Of a stretch of DNA of 64,000 bases, positions 9,513 through 18,894 are shown piece after piece. Origin of the DNA: Oscillospiraceae bacterium. Lineage in GTDB: Bacteria; Bacillota; Clostridia; Oscillospirales; Acutalibacteraceae. A model generated the notes under the pieces. The model worked only from the letters and a program-made list of their open reading frames with translations. It was not told where the DNA came from and did not search any database. Every line of letters starts with the position of its first letter. Position 1 is the stretch's first letter. The stretch covers positions 1-64,000 of the forward strand of contig JAITDE010000069.1 of assembly GCA_031282735.1 (NCBI GenBank). The letters run 5' to 3'. A program made the translations under genes and the position numbers.

Positions 9513-10934
9513 TTGGGCGGCAAATCAAAATTAACATTCAAGCGGCGCAGATTTCGCACCATTATGCTTGCGGTCATCCTCACCGCCGCGATTGCGGTGA
9601 CGGGCGTTTTTGCCTATTTTTACAACATGATGCAAAAGGCGACGACGGACGACGGCTACTTTTTTGCCGATGAAACTGAACCCGAGGAAGAGGCGACGGG
9701 GCTGGATGTGTACTACGAAAATGTCGATGCCAGTTCCCTAGACGAATATCTGACGATGTGGTCGACAAACGGGATCAAAAAGCTGTCGGATAAAAACGTC
9801 ATCAACATCCTGCTTTGCGGGGTGGATTCCACCAACGGCAAGGCGACGAGCGGGCGTTCGGACGCTATTCTTTTGGTGTCCGTCAACAAGAAGCAAAAAA
9901 ACATCACGGTCACATCGTTTTTTCGCGACAGTTATACCTATATCGACTTGCTGAAAGACGCAAAAAATCCCCGCACCGCGATGAATAAGGTCAATGCGGC
10001 CTATTCTTGGGGCGGTCCCGCTACATTGATCGAAACGCTGGAATCGAACTACAAAATTGTGATTGACGACTATGTCAGCGTCGATTTTCAGACCTTCCCC
10101 AAGCTGATTGACGCACTTGGCGGCGTGACGGTGGATGTGACGGCGACGGAGGCGAATTACATCAACCGAACCGCGCCGAGCATGCACCATAAATTCCCAT
10201 CGGGCAAAAACGTCACGCTCACGGGCGCGCAAGCGTTGGTTTACAGCCGTATCCGCCATTTGGACAACGACATGAACCGTACCGCGCGGCAACGCAAAGT
10301 GATCATGGGGATTTTGTCCGCCGCAAGGCGCGCGACGACAAGGCAAATCAATAACGCCCTCAATATCGCTCTGCCCTATGTTGTAACGAGCATGAGCAAA
10401 ATGGAAATCACAGGCATGGTCACGTCCGCGCTTTCGCAAAACTGGCTGGATTATCCTATCGTCCAAAACAACACGCCGACGGTGGAAACGGACGACGCGA
10501 CGGGCTTTTCAACATATATCCGCACCCAATTTGTTTGGGTCGTGGATTATCCCCGCGCCGCGCAGATGCTGCAAAATCAAATTTACGGTGTCACAAATAT
10601 TCAGCTTGCCGCCGAGGGCGAGGAGCGAGACGACGTGCTTTCCAAACTCTTCCACGAAGCGCATTCATCCAGCGGCGGCGGTTCGTCGAGCAAAACGACG
10701 ACTCAGGCGAGCACGATCGGTGAAACCGTCCCCTTGCAGAGCGACACGACAGAAATTGAGGACAGCACGGAGGAAACGACCACAACCCGAAGCTTCTTCT
10801 GGTGGCTTACGGGGCCAAGTGCCGCGCCGGACGAAACCGTAGCCGAAACCGAACCTGTATCCGAAGAAGAAACCACGGTGCGAACGCAAACGACGGTGAC
10901 CGAAACCGCTACAAAACCAGGTGAGAGTCCGTGA
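9513..10934 (+). CDS. LytR-CpsA-Psr (LCP) family cell-wall polymer ligase, copy 2
   Basis: 473 residues with the same layout as the preceding gene: a basic N-terminus, one membrane segment (about 14-38), an LCP domain ('NILLCGVDS', 'GRSDAILLVSVN', 'SFFRDSYTYIDLL', 'QALVYSRIRHLDNDMNRTARQ') and a Ser/Thr/Glu-rich tail. It starts with TTG at 9513 after GAAGGATG; no upstream ATG is in frame, and the next internal ATG would remove the basic leader. The stop overlaps the GTG start of trpF by 4 bp, so an envelope gene and a tryptophan gene are translationally coupled. Paralogous to copy 1. Confidence 0.88.
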   Translation: MGGKSKLTFKRRRFRTIMLAVILTAAIAVTGVFAYFYNMMQKATTDDGYFFADETEPEEEATGLDVYYENVDASSLDEYLTMWSTNGIKKLSDKNVINILLCGVDSTNGKATSGRSDAILLVSVNKKQKNITVTSFFRDSYTYIDLLKDAKNPRTAMNKVNAAYSWGGPATLIETLESNYKIVIDDYVSVDFQTFPKLIDALGGVTVDVTATEANYINRTAPSMHHKFPSGKNVTLTGAQALVYSRIRHLDNDMNRTARQRKVIMGILSAARRATTRQINNALNIALPYVVTSMSKMEITGMVTSALSQNWLDYPIVQNNTPTVETDDATGFSTYIRTQFVWVVDYPRAAQMLQNQIYGVTNIQLAAEGEERDDVLSKLFHEAHSSSGGGSSSKTTTQASTIGETVPLQSDTTEIEDSTEETTTTRSFFWWLTGPSAAPDETVAETEPVSEEETTVRTQTTVTETATKPGESP

Positions 10935-11524
10935 CGAAAATCAAACTATGCGGGCTGTTTCGTCTGGCGGATATCGACGCCGCCAATGCCGCGTCGCCCG
11001 ATTATGTCGGTTTTGTTTTCGCGCCGAGCAAACGGCGGATTGACGCAATCCAAGCGGATGTGTTTCGGCGGCGTTTGCGTGGTGATATTCCCGCCGTCGG
11101 TGTGTTTGTGGATGCGGAGATTGCGCGGATTGCCGCACTCTACCAAAACGGTATCATCCAAATGGCGCAGTTGCACGGCGGCGAAAGCGACGATTATCTG
11201 CAAGAATTGAAATCGCTGTGCGGCATTCCGATCATCCGAACCGTGCGCATGGGTATAAATCGGCAAAACCACAATTGCGGCTGCGCGGATTATTTGCTTC
11301 TTGACAGCGGCGCGGGCACGGGCAAGACGTTTTGCTGGAGCGATATCAAAACGCCGAGCGTTCCGTGGTTTTTGGCGGGTGGCATTTCCATGGAAAATAT
11401 CAGCGAGGCACTTCGCCAAGGCGCGTACGCCGTTGATGTGAGTTCGGGGATTGAGACCAATGGGCGCAAAGATCCGCAAAAGATGCTTGCCATTGTGCAA
11501 AGCGCACGCTCACCGTATCGGTAA
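10931..11524 (+). CDS. trpF: Phosphoribosylanthranilate isomerase TrpF
   Basis: 197 residues of a TIM barrel. Converts N-phosphoribosylanthranilate to the carboxyphenylamino-deoxyribulose phosphate in tryptophan synthesis. The general base Cys7 sits in 'KLCGLFR' (most relatives have KICG) and the general acid Asp in 'LLLDSGAGTGKTF'; 'WFLAGGI' and 'VDVSSGIE' form the phosphate site. GTG start within the LCP stop (GTGA), with AGGTGAG upstream. The other trp genes in the window are at 32-34 kb and 60-62 kb, so the pathway is not one operon. Confidence 0.92.
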   Translation: MTKIKLCGLFRLADIDAANAASPDYVGFVFAPSKRRIDAIQADVFRRRLRGDIPAVGVFVDAEIARIAALYQNGIIQMAQLHGGESDDYLQELKSLCGIPIIRTVRMGINRQNHNCGCADYLLLDSGAGTGKTFCWSDIKTPSVPWFLAGGISMENISEALRQGAYAVDVSSGIETNGRKDPQKMLAIVQSARSPYR

Positions 11525-11624
11525 CAGCCATACAGGTCAAGCGCGACAAAACGCACAAAAACAATCCAGATATTCACGTTTGATTGTTTGAATCAACAAA
11601 GCTCAAAAAAAGACAAAAATGCTG

Positions 11625-11653
11625 TTGACTTTGGCGCGGAAGTGTGATATAGT
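11625..11653 (+). promoter_or_regulatory. Promoter of the solitary 5S rRNA gene
   Basis: TTGACT, 17 bases, TATAGT, ending about 64 bp upstream of the 5S gene. An AT-rich tract (AAAAAAAGACAAAAA) lies just upstream and could act as an UP element. Confidence 0.75.
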
Positions 11654-11716
11654 ATTAGTACAGCGAGGGCGACACAGCGGAGCGGATGAATGTGTTCGCG
11701 AAGTCAAACGTCTTCC

Positions 11717-11833
<117 letters not shown>

Positions 11834-11838
11834 TCACG

Positions 11839-11870
11839 CCGCCATCCAAATTGGGTGGCGGTTTGCTTTT
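11839..11870 (+). terminator. Rho-independent terminator of the 5S rRNA gene
   Basis: CCGCCATCC, a 5-base loop, then GGGTGGCGG (one G-T pair), followed by TTTGCTTTTT. It lies immediately after the 5S gene. Confidence 0.85.
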
Positions 11871-11907
11871 TCACATTTGCTTGATGCATGAATCGGAGGG
11901 GTTTGCT

Positions 11908-12000
11908 ATGTGTTGCAACTGCTGGAAAATGCAACAATCGAACAAAACCCATGGGCGTAGCGTTGTGCTACGTTTTTTTATTTCGGGCTTGTTTCGTTGA
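11908..12000 (+). CDS. Possible 30-residue cysteine-rich small ORF with an internal terminator
   Basis: A short ORF too small for the track, with a good ribosome site (GGAGGGG, 6 bases before ATG). The product begins MCCNCWKM and ends in a basic, Phe-rich stretch. A hairpin (CGTAGC/GCTACG) followed by seven T lies inside the ORF around codons 16-24, so full translation would require read-through of a terminator. It lies between the 5S terminator and purE. It may be a leader peptide, a microprotein, or chance. Confidence 0.35.
   Translation: MCCNCWKMQQSNKTHGRSVVLRFFISGLFR
11956..11981 (+). terminator. Hairpin plus T-run upstream of purE
   Basis: CGTAGC, a 5-base loop, GCTACG, then TTTTTTTATTT. 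It resembles a rho-independent terminator and lies 50 bp before the purE start. It may be an attenuator for the pur operon or the end of the short transcript carrying the small ORF. Confidence 0.55.
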
Positions 12001-12030
12001 AATCTTTAGAGAAAAAACAGGAGGCGCACC

Positions 12031-12537
12031 ATGAAAAAAGCGGCAATCCTTATGGGGAGCATCAGCGACTTGGAGACGGTTCGTCCCGCGTTCGCGTTGC
12101 TTGAAGAATTGGGCATTGCGTATGAAGCCCACGTGTTTTCGGCACACCGCACACCTAGGCAAGCGGCGGCGTTCGCGCGGGACGCATCCGCCAATGGTTT
12201 TGGTGTCCTGATTGCGGCGGCGGGCAAGGCCGCGCACCTTGCCGGCGCGTTGGCGGCGCAAACGGCTTTGCCAATCATCGGCATACCCATTAAGTCTTCC
12301 ACGCTCGACGGGCTTGACGCGTTGCTTTCCACCGTGCAAATGCCGCAGGGTATGCCGGTGGCGACGGTCGCGATTGACGGCGCATATAATGCGGCAATGC
12401 TCGCGGCGCAGATTTTGGCGGTGGAGAACGACAATTTGGCGCAAAAACTCGCCGCTATGCGCGAAGCAATGACGAAAAACGTCCTCCAAAAAGATGCCGA
12501 ACTGCAAACAATCTTAGCGCGCAAAGTGACAATCTAG
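12031..12537 (+). CDS. purE: N5-carboxyaminoimidazole ribonucleotide mutase PurE
   Basis: 168 residues, class I PurE size. 'LMGSISDLE' at the N-terminus, 'VFSAHRTP' carrying the catalytic histidine, and '[15 protein letters not shown]' are family motifs. It interconverts N5-CAIR and CAIR in purine synthesis. It heads purE-purC-purF-purM-purN. The ribosome site is AGGAGG, 7 bases before the ATG. No PurK (N5-CAIR synthetase) was seen in the window, so the carboxylation route cannot be settled here. No purine riboswitch was recognised upstream. Confidence 0.93.
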   Translation: MKKAAILMGSISDLETVRPAFALLEELGIAYEAHVFSAHRTPRQAAAFARDASANGFGVLIAAAGKAAHLAGALAAQTALPIIGIPIKSSTLDGLDALLSTVQMPQGMPVATVAIDGAYNAAMLAAQILAVENDNLAQKLAAMREAMTKNVLQKDAELQTILARKVTI

Positions 12538-12560
12538 AACAATCAAAAAAGGAGATATGC

Positions 12561-13409
12561 ATGAAAAAGATCATCAGCGGAAAGGTTCGCGACGTTTATG
12601 AGGTTGACGATAAATCATTGGCGATTGTGACGACCGACCGCATTTCGGCGTTCGACGTGATTTTGCCGACGGATGTGCCGGGGAAGGGCGCGGCATTGAA
12701 CGCGCTGTCGAATTTTTGGTTCGATTTGACGGAAGATATCGTGCCGAATCATATGATATCAAGCGATATTGCCGATATGCCCGCTTTGTTTTCCAAAGAT
12801 CCCGCTTATTTTGCGCCGCGCACGATTTTGGTCAAAAAGCTTCGTATGCTGCCGGTTGAGTTCATCATTCGCGGCTACGTTTTCGGCAACATGTGGAAAG
12901 CCTATCAAGCGCGCGAGCCGTTTTGCGGGCAAATGATCGACGGCGACTATCTGCTTGCCGAAAAATTGGTTGAGCCGATTATCACGCCGTCCACAAAAGC
13001 TACGCAGGGACACGATGTTTATATCTCTCTCGAGGAACTTTCCACCGCGATCGGGCGGGATATGAGCGCGAAGCTTTGCGATTTGTGCTTACGGCTTTAT
13101 GATCGGTGCTACACACACGCGCTGACGCGTGGGATTATCATTGCCGACACCAAACTGGAGTTCGGTTTGGACGACGACGGCAATATTGTGCTCGCGGATG
13201 AAATTTTCACGCCGGATTCCAGCCGTTTTTGGGATGCCGCCAACTATCGTGTGGGGACGTCGCCGCTTTCTTATGACAAGCAATTTGTGCGTGATTGGCT
13301 GATTGCCAACAAGCTTGACGGTGTTGAGCCGCCGCCTGTTTTGCCGGATGATATCGTTGCTAAAACCGCGGATTTGTATGCGGTGTGTGTGCGGAAAATC
13401 GTAGGCTAA
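12561..13409 (+). CDS. purC: SAICAR synthetase PurC
   Basis: 282 residues. Joins aspartate to CAIR with ATP. 'GKVRDVYEVDD' at the N-terminus, 'TDRISAFDVILP', 'EFIIRGYVFGNMW' and 'ADTKLEFGLDDDGNIVLADE' are diagnostic. The length fits the longer PurC form. It starts 23 bp after purE with AAAAGGAG upstream. A copy of the interspersed repeat separates it from purF. Confidence 0.94.
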   Translation: MKKIISGKVRDVYEVDDKSLAIVTTDRISAFDVILPTDVPGKGAALNALSNFWFDLTEDIVPNHMISSDIADMPALFSKDPAYFAPRTILVKKLRMLPVEFIIRGYVFGNMWKAYQAREPFCGQMIDGDYLLAEKLVEPIITPSTKATQGHDVYISLEELSTAIGRDMSAKLCDLCLRLYDRCYTHALTRGIIIADTKLEFGLDDDGNIVLADEIFTPDSSRFWDAANYRVGTSPLSYDKQFVRDWLIANKLDGVEPPPVLPDDIVAKTADLYAVCVRKIVG

Positions 13410-13412
13410 AAA

Positions 13413-13475
13413 TGATCGCGCGAAGCGGGAAAAGTTCTTTTGCTTCTTTTCTTTCAAGAAAAGAAGAGAAAATCG
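13413..13475 (+). repeat. Interspersed repeat, class B, inside the pur operon
   Basis: 'GCGCGAAGCGGGAAAAGTTCTTTTGC' followed by the palindrome CTTCTTTTCTTTCAAGAAAAGAAG. It occupies almost the whole purC-purF spacer. The palindrome would form a very AU-rich hairpin without a proper U-tract, so it probably does not stop transcription completely. Confidence 0.75.
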
Positions 13476-13491
13476 TCCAATCGGAGGAAAT

Positions 13492-14931
13492 ATGAGTTCT
13501 CTTCACGAAGAATGCGGCGTGTTCGGGGTGTTTCAAAAAGTCGGCGAGACGCCGTTGGATGTGGCGAGCGCCGCATACTACGGCTTGTTTGCCTTACAGC
13601 ATCGCGGACAGGAAAGTTGCGGGATTTTTGTCAACGACTGCGGCGTACCAACAGGTCACAAAAGCACGGGTCTTGTGAACGACGTGTTCAGCAAAGAAAT
13701 TTTGGCAAACCTTGGCAAAGGACAAATGTCGGTTGGGCATGTTCGTTACAGCACGACGGGCTGTTCGGGCGCGCGCAACGCACAACCCATGTATGTCAAC
13801 CATGCCAAAGGGTCGCTGGTCATTGCGCACAACGGCAATTTGACGAACGCGGTGGAACTGCGCGAAAAATACGAGATGGATGGTTGCATTTTCCACACGA
13901 CGAGCGACACCGAGGTCATAGCGTATACAATCACGCGCAATCGCATTCATACCGCGTCCATTGAAGAGGCGGTGAGCAAAACCGTGGAAACGCTGGAGGG
14001 CGCGTACTCTATTGTGATGATGTCCTCCCAAAAAATGATTGCATGCCGCGATCCGCTGGGGTTTCGTCCGCTGGTGATTGGGGAATTGCCGAACGCCTAT
14101 GTGTTTGCCTCCGAAACTTGCGCGTTGGATGCCGTCGGCGCGGCGTTTGTGCGCGACGTTTTGCCCGGCGAGATTGTTGTGGCCGACGAAAACGGCTTGC
14201 GATCGATTACGGAACACTGCGATCCAAACCGCAAAAAATACATGTGCATTTTTGAATATATCTATTTTGCCCGCCCCGATTCCCTGATGGATGGCAATTC
14301 CGTGCATATGGCGCGTGAAAACGCGGGCGCGATTTTGGCGATGGAATACAAAATCAATGCCGATGTCGTGATCGGTGTGCCTGATAGCGGGCTTGACGCC
14401 GCGATCGGCTACGCCCGCAAATCGGGGATTCCCTACGCGATTGGGCTGATCAAAAACAAATACATCGGGCGCACGTTTATCCAGCCGGACCAAACCCAGC
14501 GCGACACGGGCGTGCGCATCAAGCTCAACCCCGTGCCGCCTGTCGTCAAAGGCAAACGGGTGATTATGGTCGACGATTCTTTGGTGCGCGGCACGACTGT
14601 CGCCCGCACAGTGCGCCTTTTGCGCGATGCCGGCGCGGTTGAAGTCCACGTGATGAGCGCGGCTCCCGCTTTTCGCTATCCATGCTATTTCGGCACGGAT
14701 ATCGACGATCCCGCGTGTTTGATCGCCAATCAGCACGAGAACTACGAAGGGATCGCGGATTCCGTCGGCGCGGATTCCGTCGGCTATTTGCCCGTGGATC
14801 AATTGCGCATGCTGGTGCGTCCCAAACAAGGGTATTGCTCTTCGTGCTTCACCGGGGATTATCCCGTGCGTATTCCGGGGCAGCAAAAAAAGATGTGGTT
14901 CGAAGAAAAAATCGCAAAACCTCTTTCATGA
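13492..14931 (+). CDS. purF: Amidophosphoribosyltransferase PurF
   Basis: 479 residues. First step of purine synthesis: PRPP plus glutamine to phosphoribosylamine. Residues MSSLHEE form a short propeptide before Cys8, the N-terminal nucleophile of the glutaminase domain. 'VIMVDDSLVRGTT' is the PRPP-binding motif. Cysteines in 'CIFEYIYF', 'PCYFGTD' and 'CSSCFTG' match the four [4Fe-4S] ligands of the B. subtilis enzyme, so this is the oxygen-sensitive Fe-S form. A GGAGG ribosome site lies just before the ATG. Confidence 0.95.
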   Translation: MSSLHEECGVFGVFQKVGETPLDVASAAYYGLFALQHRGQESCGIFVNDCGVPTGHKSTGLVNDVFSKEILANLGKGQMSVGHVRYSTTGCSGARNAQPMYVNHAKGSLVIAHNGNLTNAVELREKYEMDGCIFHTTSDTEVIAYTITRNRIHTASIEEAVSKTVETLEGAYSIVMMSSQKMIACRDPLGFRPLVIGELPNAYVFASETCALDAVGAAFVRDVLPGEIVVADENGLRSITEHCDPNRKKYMCIFEYIYFARPDSLMDGNSVHMARENAGAILAMEYKINADVVIGVPDSGLDAAIGYARKSGIPYAIGLIKNKYIGRTFIQPDQTQRDTGVRIKLNPVPPVVKGKRVIMVDDSLVRGTTVARTVRLLRDAGAVEVHVMSAAPAFRYPCYFGTDIDDPACLIANQHENYEGIADSVGADSVGYLPVDQLRMLVRPKQGYCSSCFTGDYPVRIPGQQKKMWFEEKIAKPLS

Positions 14932-14946
14932 CGATAGGAGAAATCA

Positions 14947-15984
14947 ATGAAGAATTCGCAGAGTGAAAGTTACAAAGCGGCCGGCGTGGATATCACGGCC
15001 GGCTATACGGCGGTTGAATTGATGCAAAAGCACATCGCGCGGACGGCGACTGCCGGCGTGGTATCGGGAATTGGCGGCTTTGGCGGTTTGTTCGAGCTGG
15101 ATTTGACGGGTATTGTGCGCCCTGTTTTGGTGAGTGGCACGGATGGTGTCGGGACAAAGCTGAAGATTGCTTTTTTGCTTGATAAACACGACACCGTCGG
15201 CATCGATTGCGTTGCAATGTGCGTCAACGATATCATCTGTTGCGGCGCGAAACCGCTGTTTTTTTTGGATTATATCGCAATGGGAAAGAACATTCCGGCG
15301 CGTGTCGCGAGCGTCGTCGCGGGAATCGCGGAGGGTTGCGTGCAGTCGGGCGCGGCGCTCATCGGCGGAGAAAGCGCGGAAATGCCGGGGTTTTATCCCG
15401 AAGATGAATATGATTTGGCGGGTTTTTCGGTTGGCGTTGTGGACAAAAGCAAAATTGTGGATAACGCGGTTACGCGGGTCGGCGACATCATCATCGCTTT
15501 GCCGTCCTCCGGTGTGCACTCCAATGGGTTTTCGCTTGTGCGCAAGGCGTTTGATGTGAACGAAAAAAATATCGCCACGTATTACGACGAACTCGGCACA
15601 ACATTGGGCGAAACGTTGCTCACGCCCACCAAAATCTATGTGAAGCCTGTTTTGGCCGCGCTTGAAGTCGGAGAAATCCACGGTATTTCGCACATCACGG
15701 GCGGCGGGTTTTTTGAAAACATCCCACGCAGTTTGCCGCAGGGTCTCTGCGCGAAAATCGAAGAACGCGCCCTGCGCACACCGCCTATTTTTGCGCTGAT
15801 TCAGCAAGCGGGCAAAATTCCGCGGCGCGACATGTTCAATACCTATAACATGGGTGTTGGCATGTGTCTAGTTGTGGCAAAAACGGATGCGGATGCCATT
15901 TTGCAAACACTCCACGCAAACGGCGAGGACGCGTATCCAATCGGCGAGGTTGTCCGCGGCGAAGATGGGGTGATTTTTGCGTGA
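14947..15984 (+). CDS. purM: AIR synthetase PurM (phosphoribosylformylglycinamidine cyclo-ligase)
   Basis: 345 residues. ATP-dependent ring closure of FGAM to AIR. '[12 protein letters not shown]' at the N-terminus, '[13 protein letters not shown]', '[16 protein letters not shown]' and '[11 protein letters not shown]' are diagnostic, and '[13 protein letters not shown]' marks the C-terminal domain. It starts 15 bp after purF. The stop overlaps the GTG of purN by 4 bp (GTGA). Confidence 0.96.
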   Translation: MKNSQSESYKAAGVDITAGYTAVELMQKHIARTATAGVVSGIGGFGGLFELDLTGIVRPVLVSGTDGVGTKLKIAFLLDKHDTVGIDCVAMCVNDIICCGAKPLFFLDYIAMGKNIPARVASVVAGIAEGCVQSGAALIGGESAEMPGFYPEDEYDLAGFSVGVVDKSKIVDNAVTRVGDIIIALPSSGVHSNGFSLVRKAFDVNEKNIATYYDELGTTLGETLLTPTKIYVKPVLAALEVGEIHGISHITGGGFFENIPRSLPQGLCAKIEERALRTPPIFALIQQAGKIPRRDMFNTYNMGVGMCLVVAKTDADAILQTLHANGEDAYPIGEVVRGEDGVIFA

Positions 15985-16679
15985 ATAACACCGCCAAACG
16001 CGTGGCTGTCCTTGTTTCGGGCGGCGGCACAAATTTGCAAAAGCTGATCGACGCGCAAAACGACGGCACGTTGCACAGTGGAAAAATCGTGCTGGTGGTT
16101 TCCGGCAAAGCGGGTGTCTACGCGCTCGAACGCGCCAAGCAAGCGGATATCCCCGCGTTGGTTCTCCCAAAAGCCGAAATGACGTTGGAGGATTTTGAAA
16201 AGCAGCTCTGCGACGCGATTGCGCAACACAAGATTGATTATATCGTCCTTGCGGGATTTTTGACGATTTTGAGCGAATCTTTCACAAAGCAGTTCCCGAA
16301 TCGGATTATTAACGTGCATCCCGCGCTGATTCCGTCCTTTTGCGGCAAGGGATTTTACGGTTTGCGCGTGCATCAAGCGGCATTGGATTACGGCGTAAAA
16401 GTCACGGGCGCGACGGTGCATTTTGTGAACGAAGTCGCCGACGGCGGTGAGATTATCCTCCAAAAAGCCGTGGATGTTTTGCCGAACGACACCCCTGAAA
16501 CGCTCCAGCGCCGCGTGATGGAGCAAGCCGAATGGGTGTTGTTGCCGCAGGCGTTGGAATACGTTTGTTCCGCTTTTTCTTCAGAAAAAGTAAGTCAGAA
16601 AAAGAAGCGGAGTTGTTGCTCCTTGCGATCGTCGTCGCTCAGCAGAACGCCGGCGGCAGGGAAGTTTTTGGTGCGGTAA
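15981..16679 (+). CDS. purN: Phosphoribosylglycinamide formyltransferase PurN with a repeat-derived tail
   Basis: 232 residues. Transfers formyl from formyl-THF to GAR. '[10 protein letters not shown]', '[12 protein letters not shown]' (catalytic Asn and His) and 'DGGEII' (Asp) are present. The GTG start at 15981 lies in the purM stop; the ORF-track start at 15864 would run through purM. Family similarity stops near residue 195. The last ~37 residues ([15 protein letters not shown]...) are encoded by a class A repeat and by the 3' end of the convergent topoisomerase gene, overlapping it by 85 bp. The tail is probably a non-functional extension caused by repeat insertion. Confidence 0.9.
   Translation: MNNTAKRVAVLVSGGGTNLQKLIDAQNDGTLHSGKIVLVVSGKAGVYALERAKQADIPALVLPKAEMTLEDFEKQLCDAIAQHKIDYIVLAGFLTILSESFTKQFPNRIINVHPALIPSFCGKGFYGLRVHQAALDYGVKVTGATVHFVNEVADGGEIILQKAVDVLPNDTPETLQRRVMEQAEWVLLPQALEYVCSAFSSEKVSQKKKRSCCSLRSSSLSRTPAAGKFLVR
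16571..16612. repeat. Interspersed repeat, class A, at the purN/parC convergent junction
   Basis: 'CTTTTTCTTCAGAAAAAGTAAGTCAGAAAAAG' overlaps the coding ends of both convergent genes. It supplies the [11 protein letters not shown] tail of PurN and the terminal FFF of the topoisomerase subunit. Confidence 0.7.
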
Positions 16680-18838
16680 CGCGCGGGAACTTTGAATTCA
16701 CCATCCGCCAACGGATGCAGGCTTTCGATGTGTTGGGCGCGGCGCATGGTCATGATTGCCATGCCTTGGCTCTCTTTTTTTGATTTCGGCGCGATCGCGC
16801 CCGTGTGGAATACAATGCATCGATCAGACGAAGATGTGATCACACAATCGCAGTCTTCGGTCAAATACAAGGCGGCGGCAAATTCGGCTTTGTCTGAGTA
16901 GGCTTTGACGAGTTTTTTGCGATTGGTTTTGGTGACATAGGCGCTCAAATCGATCTTGGCAAGTTTTCCGTTGCTGAAAGCGAAGAGCACATAACCCGTG
17001 TAATCTTTGGTGGCAAGCATCCAAACGGCGGTTTCGCCCTCTTCCATCTCCAAACGCGCGGGAATATAATCCCCCAAAACGCTTGCCTTGCTGTCGTCAA
17101 AATCCGATGCGCTCGCTTTGTATACTTGACATTTGTTGGTGAAAAAGAGCAAATCCCACGCATTGCCCGCGGGAATCGAGAGCACGACCTTGTCGCCCTC
17201 CTTGCATTTTTGCTGATCGTTCATACGCAAGGATGCCGGTGTGATTTTTTTGAAATAGCCGTCGCGGGTGAAGAACAATTGCACCGGATAATCCTCCGCT
17301 TGCGGCGCGGTATATTCTTCGGCGACTTCGTGGGCATAAACCACTTCGCTTCGGCGCGGCTTGCCGTATGCCGCGGCAATTTCTTTCAAATCATCGGTCA
17401 TGATTTTTTTAACACGCGCGTCGTTGCCCAAAATATCGGTGGCATCCGCAATTTCTTTTTTGAGCTGATCAATTTCAGACGTGCGCTTTAAGATGTAGGA
17501 GCGGTTGAGATGACGCAAACGGATTTCGGCGACAAATTCCGCTTGGGGCTGATCGATACCAAAGGCGATCATGAGGTTTGGAATGACTTCGTCTTCTTCC
17601 TCTGTTTGGCGGATGACGCGGATGGCTTCGTCGATGTCCAGCAAAATTTTTGCCAAACCCTCCAGCAGGTGGAGTTTTTCCTTGTTTTTGCCCAAATCAT
17701 GGCGTACGCGCCTGCGGACGCATTCGCTGCGGAAATCGATCCATTCCAGCAAAATCTGCCGCACGCCAAGCACGCGCGGCGTGCCTTTGATTAGCACATT
17801 GAAATTGCACGCAAACGTGTCTTCCAGCGTCGTTTGTTTAAAAAGCCGTTGCATCAGTTTGTCGGCATCCGTGCCGCGTTTGAGGTCGATTGTGATTTTC
17901 AACCCGCTTTTGTCGGTTTCGTCGCGGATGTCGCTGATCTCGCGGATTGCGCCCGCTTTAACGCGCTCCACGATTTTATCAATGATCGCCTCGGCTGTGG
18001 TCGTGGGCGGAATTTGATGGATGTCAATGCAATTGTGTTCTTTGTCGTAGGTATACTTCGCACGTACGCGTACGCTGCCGCGCCCTGTTTCGTAGATTTG
18101 CGCGAATGTTTGCGCGTCAAAAATCACCTGTCCGCCGCCCACAAAATCGGGTGCAAGGAGGGTGTCGGCGACGTCGTGCGCGGGATTTTTTGCAAGCGCG
18201 ATGGTCGTTTCGCAAATTTCGGCAAGGTTGAACGAGCAAATTGAACTCGCCATGCCAACGGCAATCCCCGTGTTGAGGTTGACCAAAATGGATGGAAAGC
18301 GCACGGGCAGAAGCGTCGGCTCTTTCATGGTGCTGTCGTAGTTATCGGCAAAATCCACTGTATCCTTGTCGATGTCGCGGAAGAGTTCGTGGGCGATGCC
18401 CTCCAGTTTTGCTTCGGTGTAACGGGATGCCGCCCACATCATATCGCGCGAATACGCCTTGCCGAAATTCCCTTTGGAATCCACAAAGGGATGGAGCAGT
18501 TTTTCGTAACCGCGTGAAAGCAGCACCATGGTTTCATAAATTGACGCGTCGCCGTGCGGGTTGAGTTGCATGGTCCGCCCGACGATGTTTGCGGATTTTG
18601 ACCGCGCACCGCTGAGCAATCCCATTTTATACATGGTATAGAGTATTTTTCGGTGCGATGGCTTGAAGCCGTCAATTTCCGGGATGGCGCGTGACAAAAT
18701 CACGCTCATTGCGTAGGGCATAAAATTTGTCTCGATGGTCTCGGTCACAGGCTGTTTTACAACTTCGCCCGCGCCAAGGATATGCGCGTTTTGCGCGGGA
18801 TTGGTCTGTGTTTCTTTTTTACGCGGTTTTTTTGCCAT
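16595..18838 (-). CDS. parC: Type IIA topoisomerase subunit A (ParC/GyrA-like)
   Basis: 747 residues from the ATG after GGAGG; the track's first codon is a TTG inside the ribosome site. The cleavage-religation core carries the DNA-linking tyrosine Y140 in 'ASRYTEAKL', after 'SANIVGRTMQLNPHGD'. The C-terminal region looks like a beta-pinwheel but shows no clear GyrA box (QRRGGKG). I therefore favour a topoisomerase IV-like subunit over gyrase. No parE/gyrB partner is adjacent. Its 3' end overlaps purN and runs into a class A repeat (...QLRFFF). Subunit identity is moderate; the family is certain. Confidence 0.88.
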   Translation of the reverse strand: MAKKPRKKETQTNPAQNAHILGAGEVVKQPVTETIETNFMPYAMSVILSRAIPEIDGFKPSHRKILYTMYKMGLLSGARSKSANIVGRTMQLNPHGDASIYETMVLLSRGYEKLLHPFVDSKGNFGKAYSRDMMWAASRYTEAKLEGIAHELFRDIDKDTVDFADNYDSTMKEPTLLPVRFPSILVNLNTGIAVGMASSICSFNLAEICETTIALAKNPAHDVADTLLAPDFVGGGQVIFDAQTFAQIYETGRGSVRVRAKYTYDKEHNCIDIHQIPPTTTAEAIIDKIVERVKAGAIREISDIRDETDKSGLKITIDLKRGTDADKLMQRLFKQTTLEDTFACNFNVLIKGTPRVLGVRQILLEWIDFRSECVRRRVRHDLGKNKEKLHLLEGLAKILLDIDEAIRVIRQTEEEDEVIPNLMIAFGIDQPQAEFVAEIRLRHLNRSYILKRTSEIDQLKKEIADATDILGNDARVKKIMTDDLKEIAAAYGKPRRSEVVYAHEVAEEYTAPQAEDYPVQLFFTRDGYFKKITPASLRMNDQQKCKEGDKVVLSIPAGNAWDLLFFTNKCQVYKASASDFDDSKASVLGDYIPARLEMEEGETAVWMLATKDYTGYVLFAFSNGKLAKIDLSAYVTKTNRKKLVKAYSDKAEFAAALYLTEDCDCVITSSSDRCIVFHTGAIAPKSKKESQGMAIMTMRRAQHIESLHPLADGEFKVPARYRTKNFPAAGVLLSDDDRKEQQLRFFF

Positions 18839-18865
18839 TCTATCCTCCAAAATCGTTATGTAGGC

Positions 18866-18894
18866 AGTTTAACACAAAAAAGAAAAAAACGCAA
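18866..18894 (-). promoter_or_regulatory. Promoter of the topoisomerase subunit gene
   Basis: On the minus strand TTGCGT, 17 bases (T-rich), TAAACT, 28 bp before the start codon. Confidence 0.55.

Noticed and set aside
11880-12030. Purine riboswitch upstream of purE
   Set aside because: No conserved aptamer core was found; only a small ORF and a terminator-like hairpin.
13594-14886. 430-residue minus-strand ORF
   Set aside because: Antisense of purF; no motif or ribosome site.
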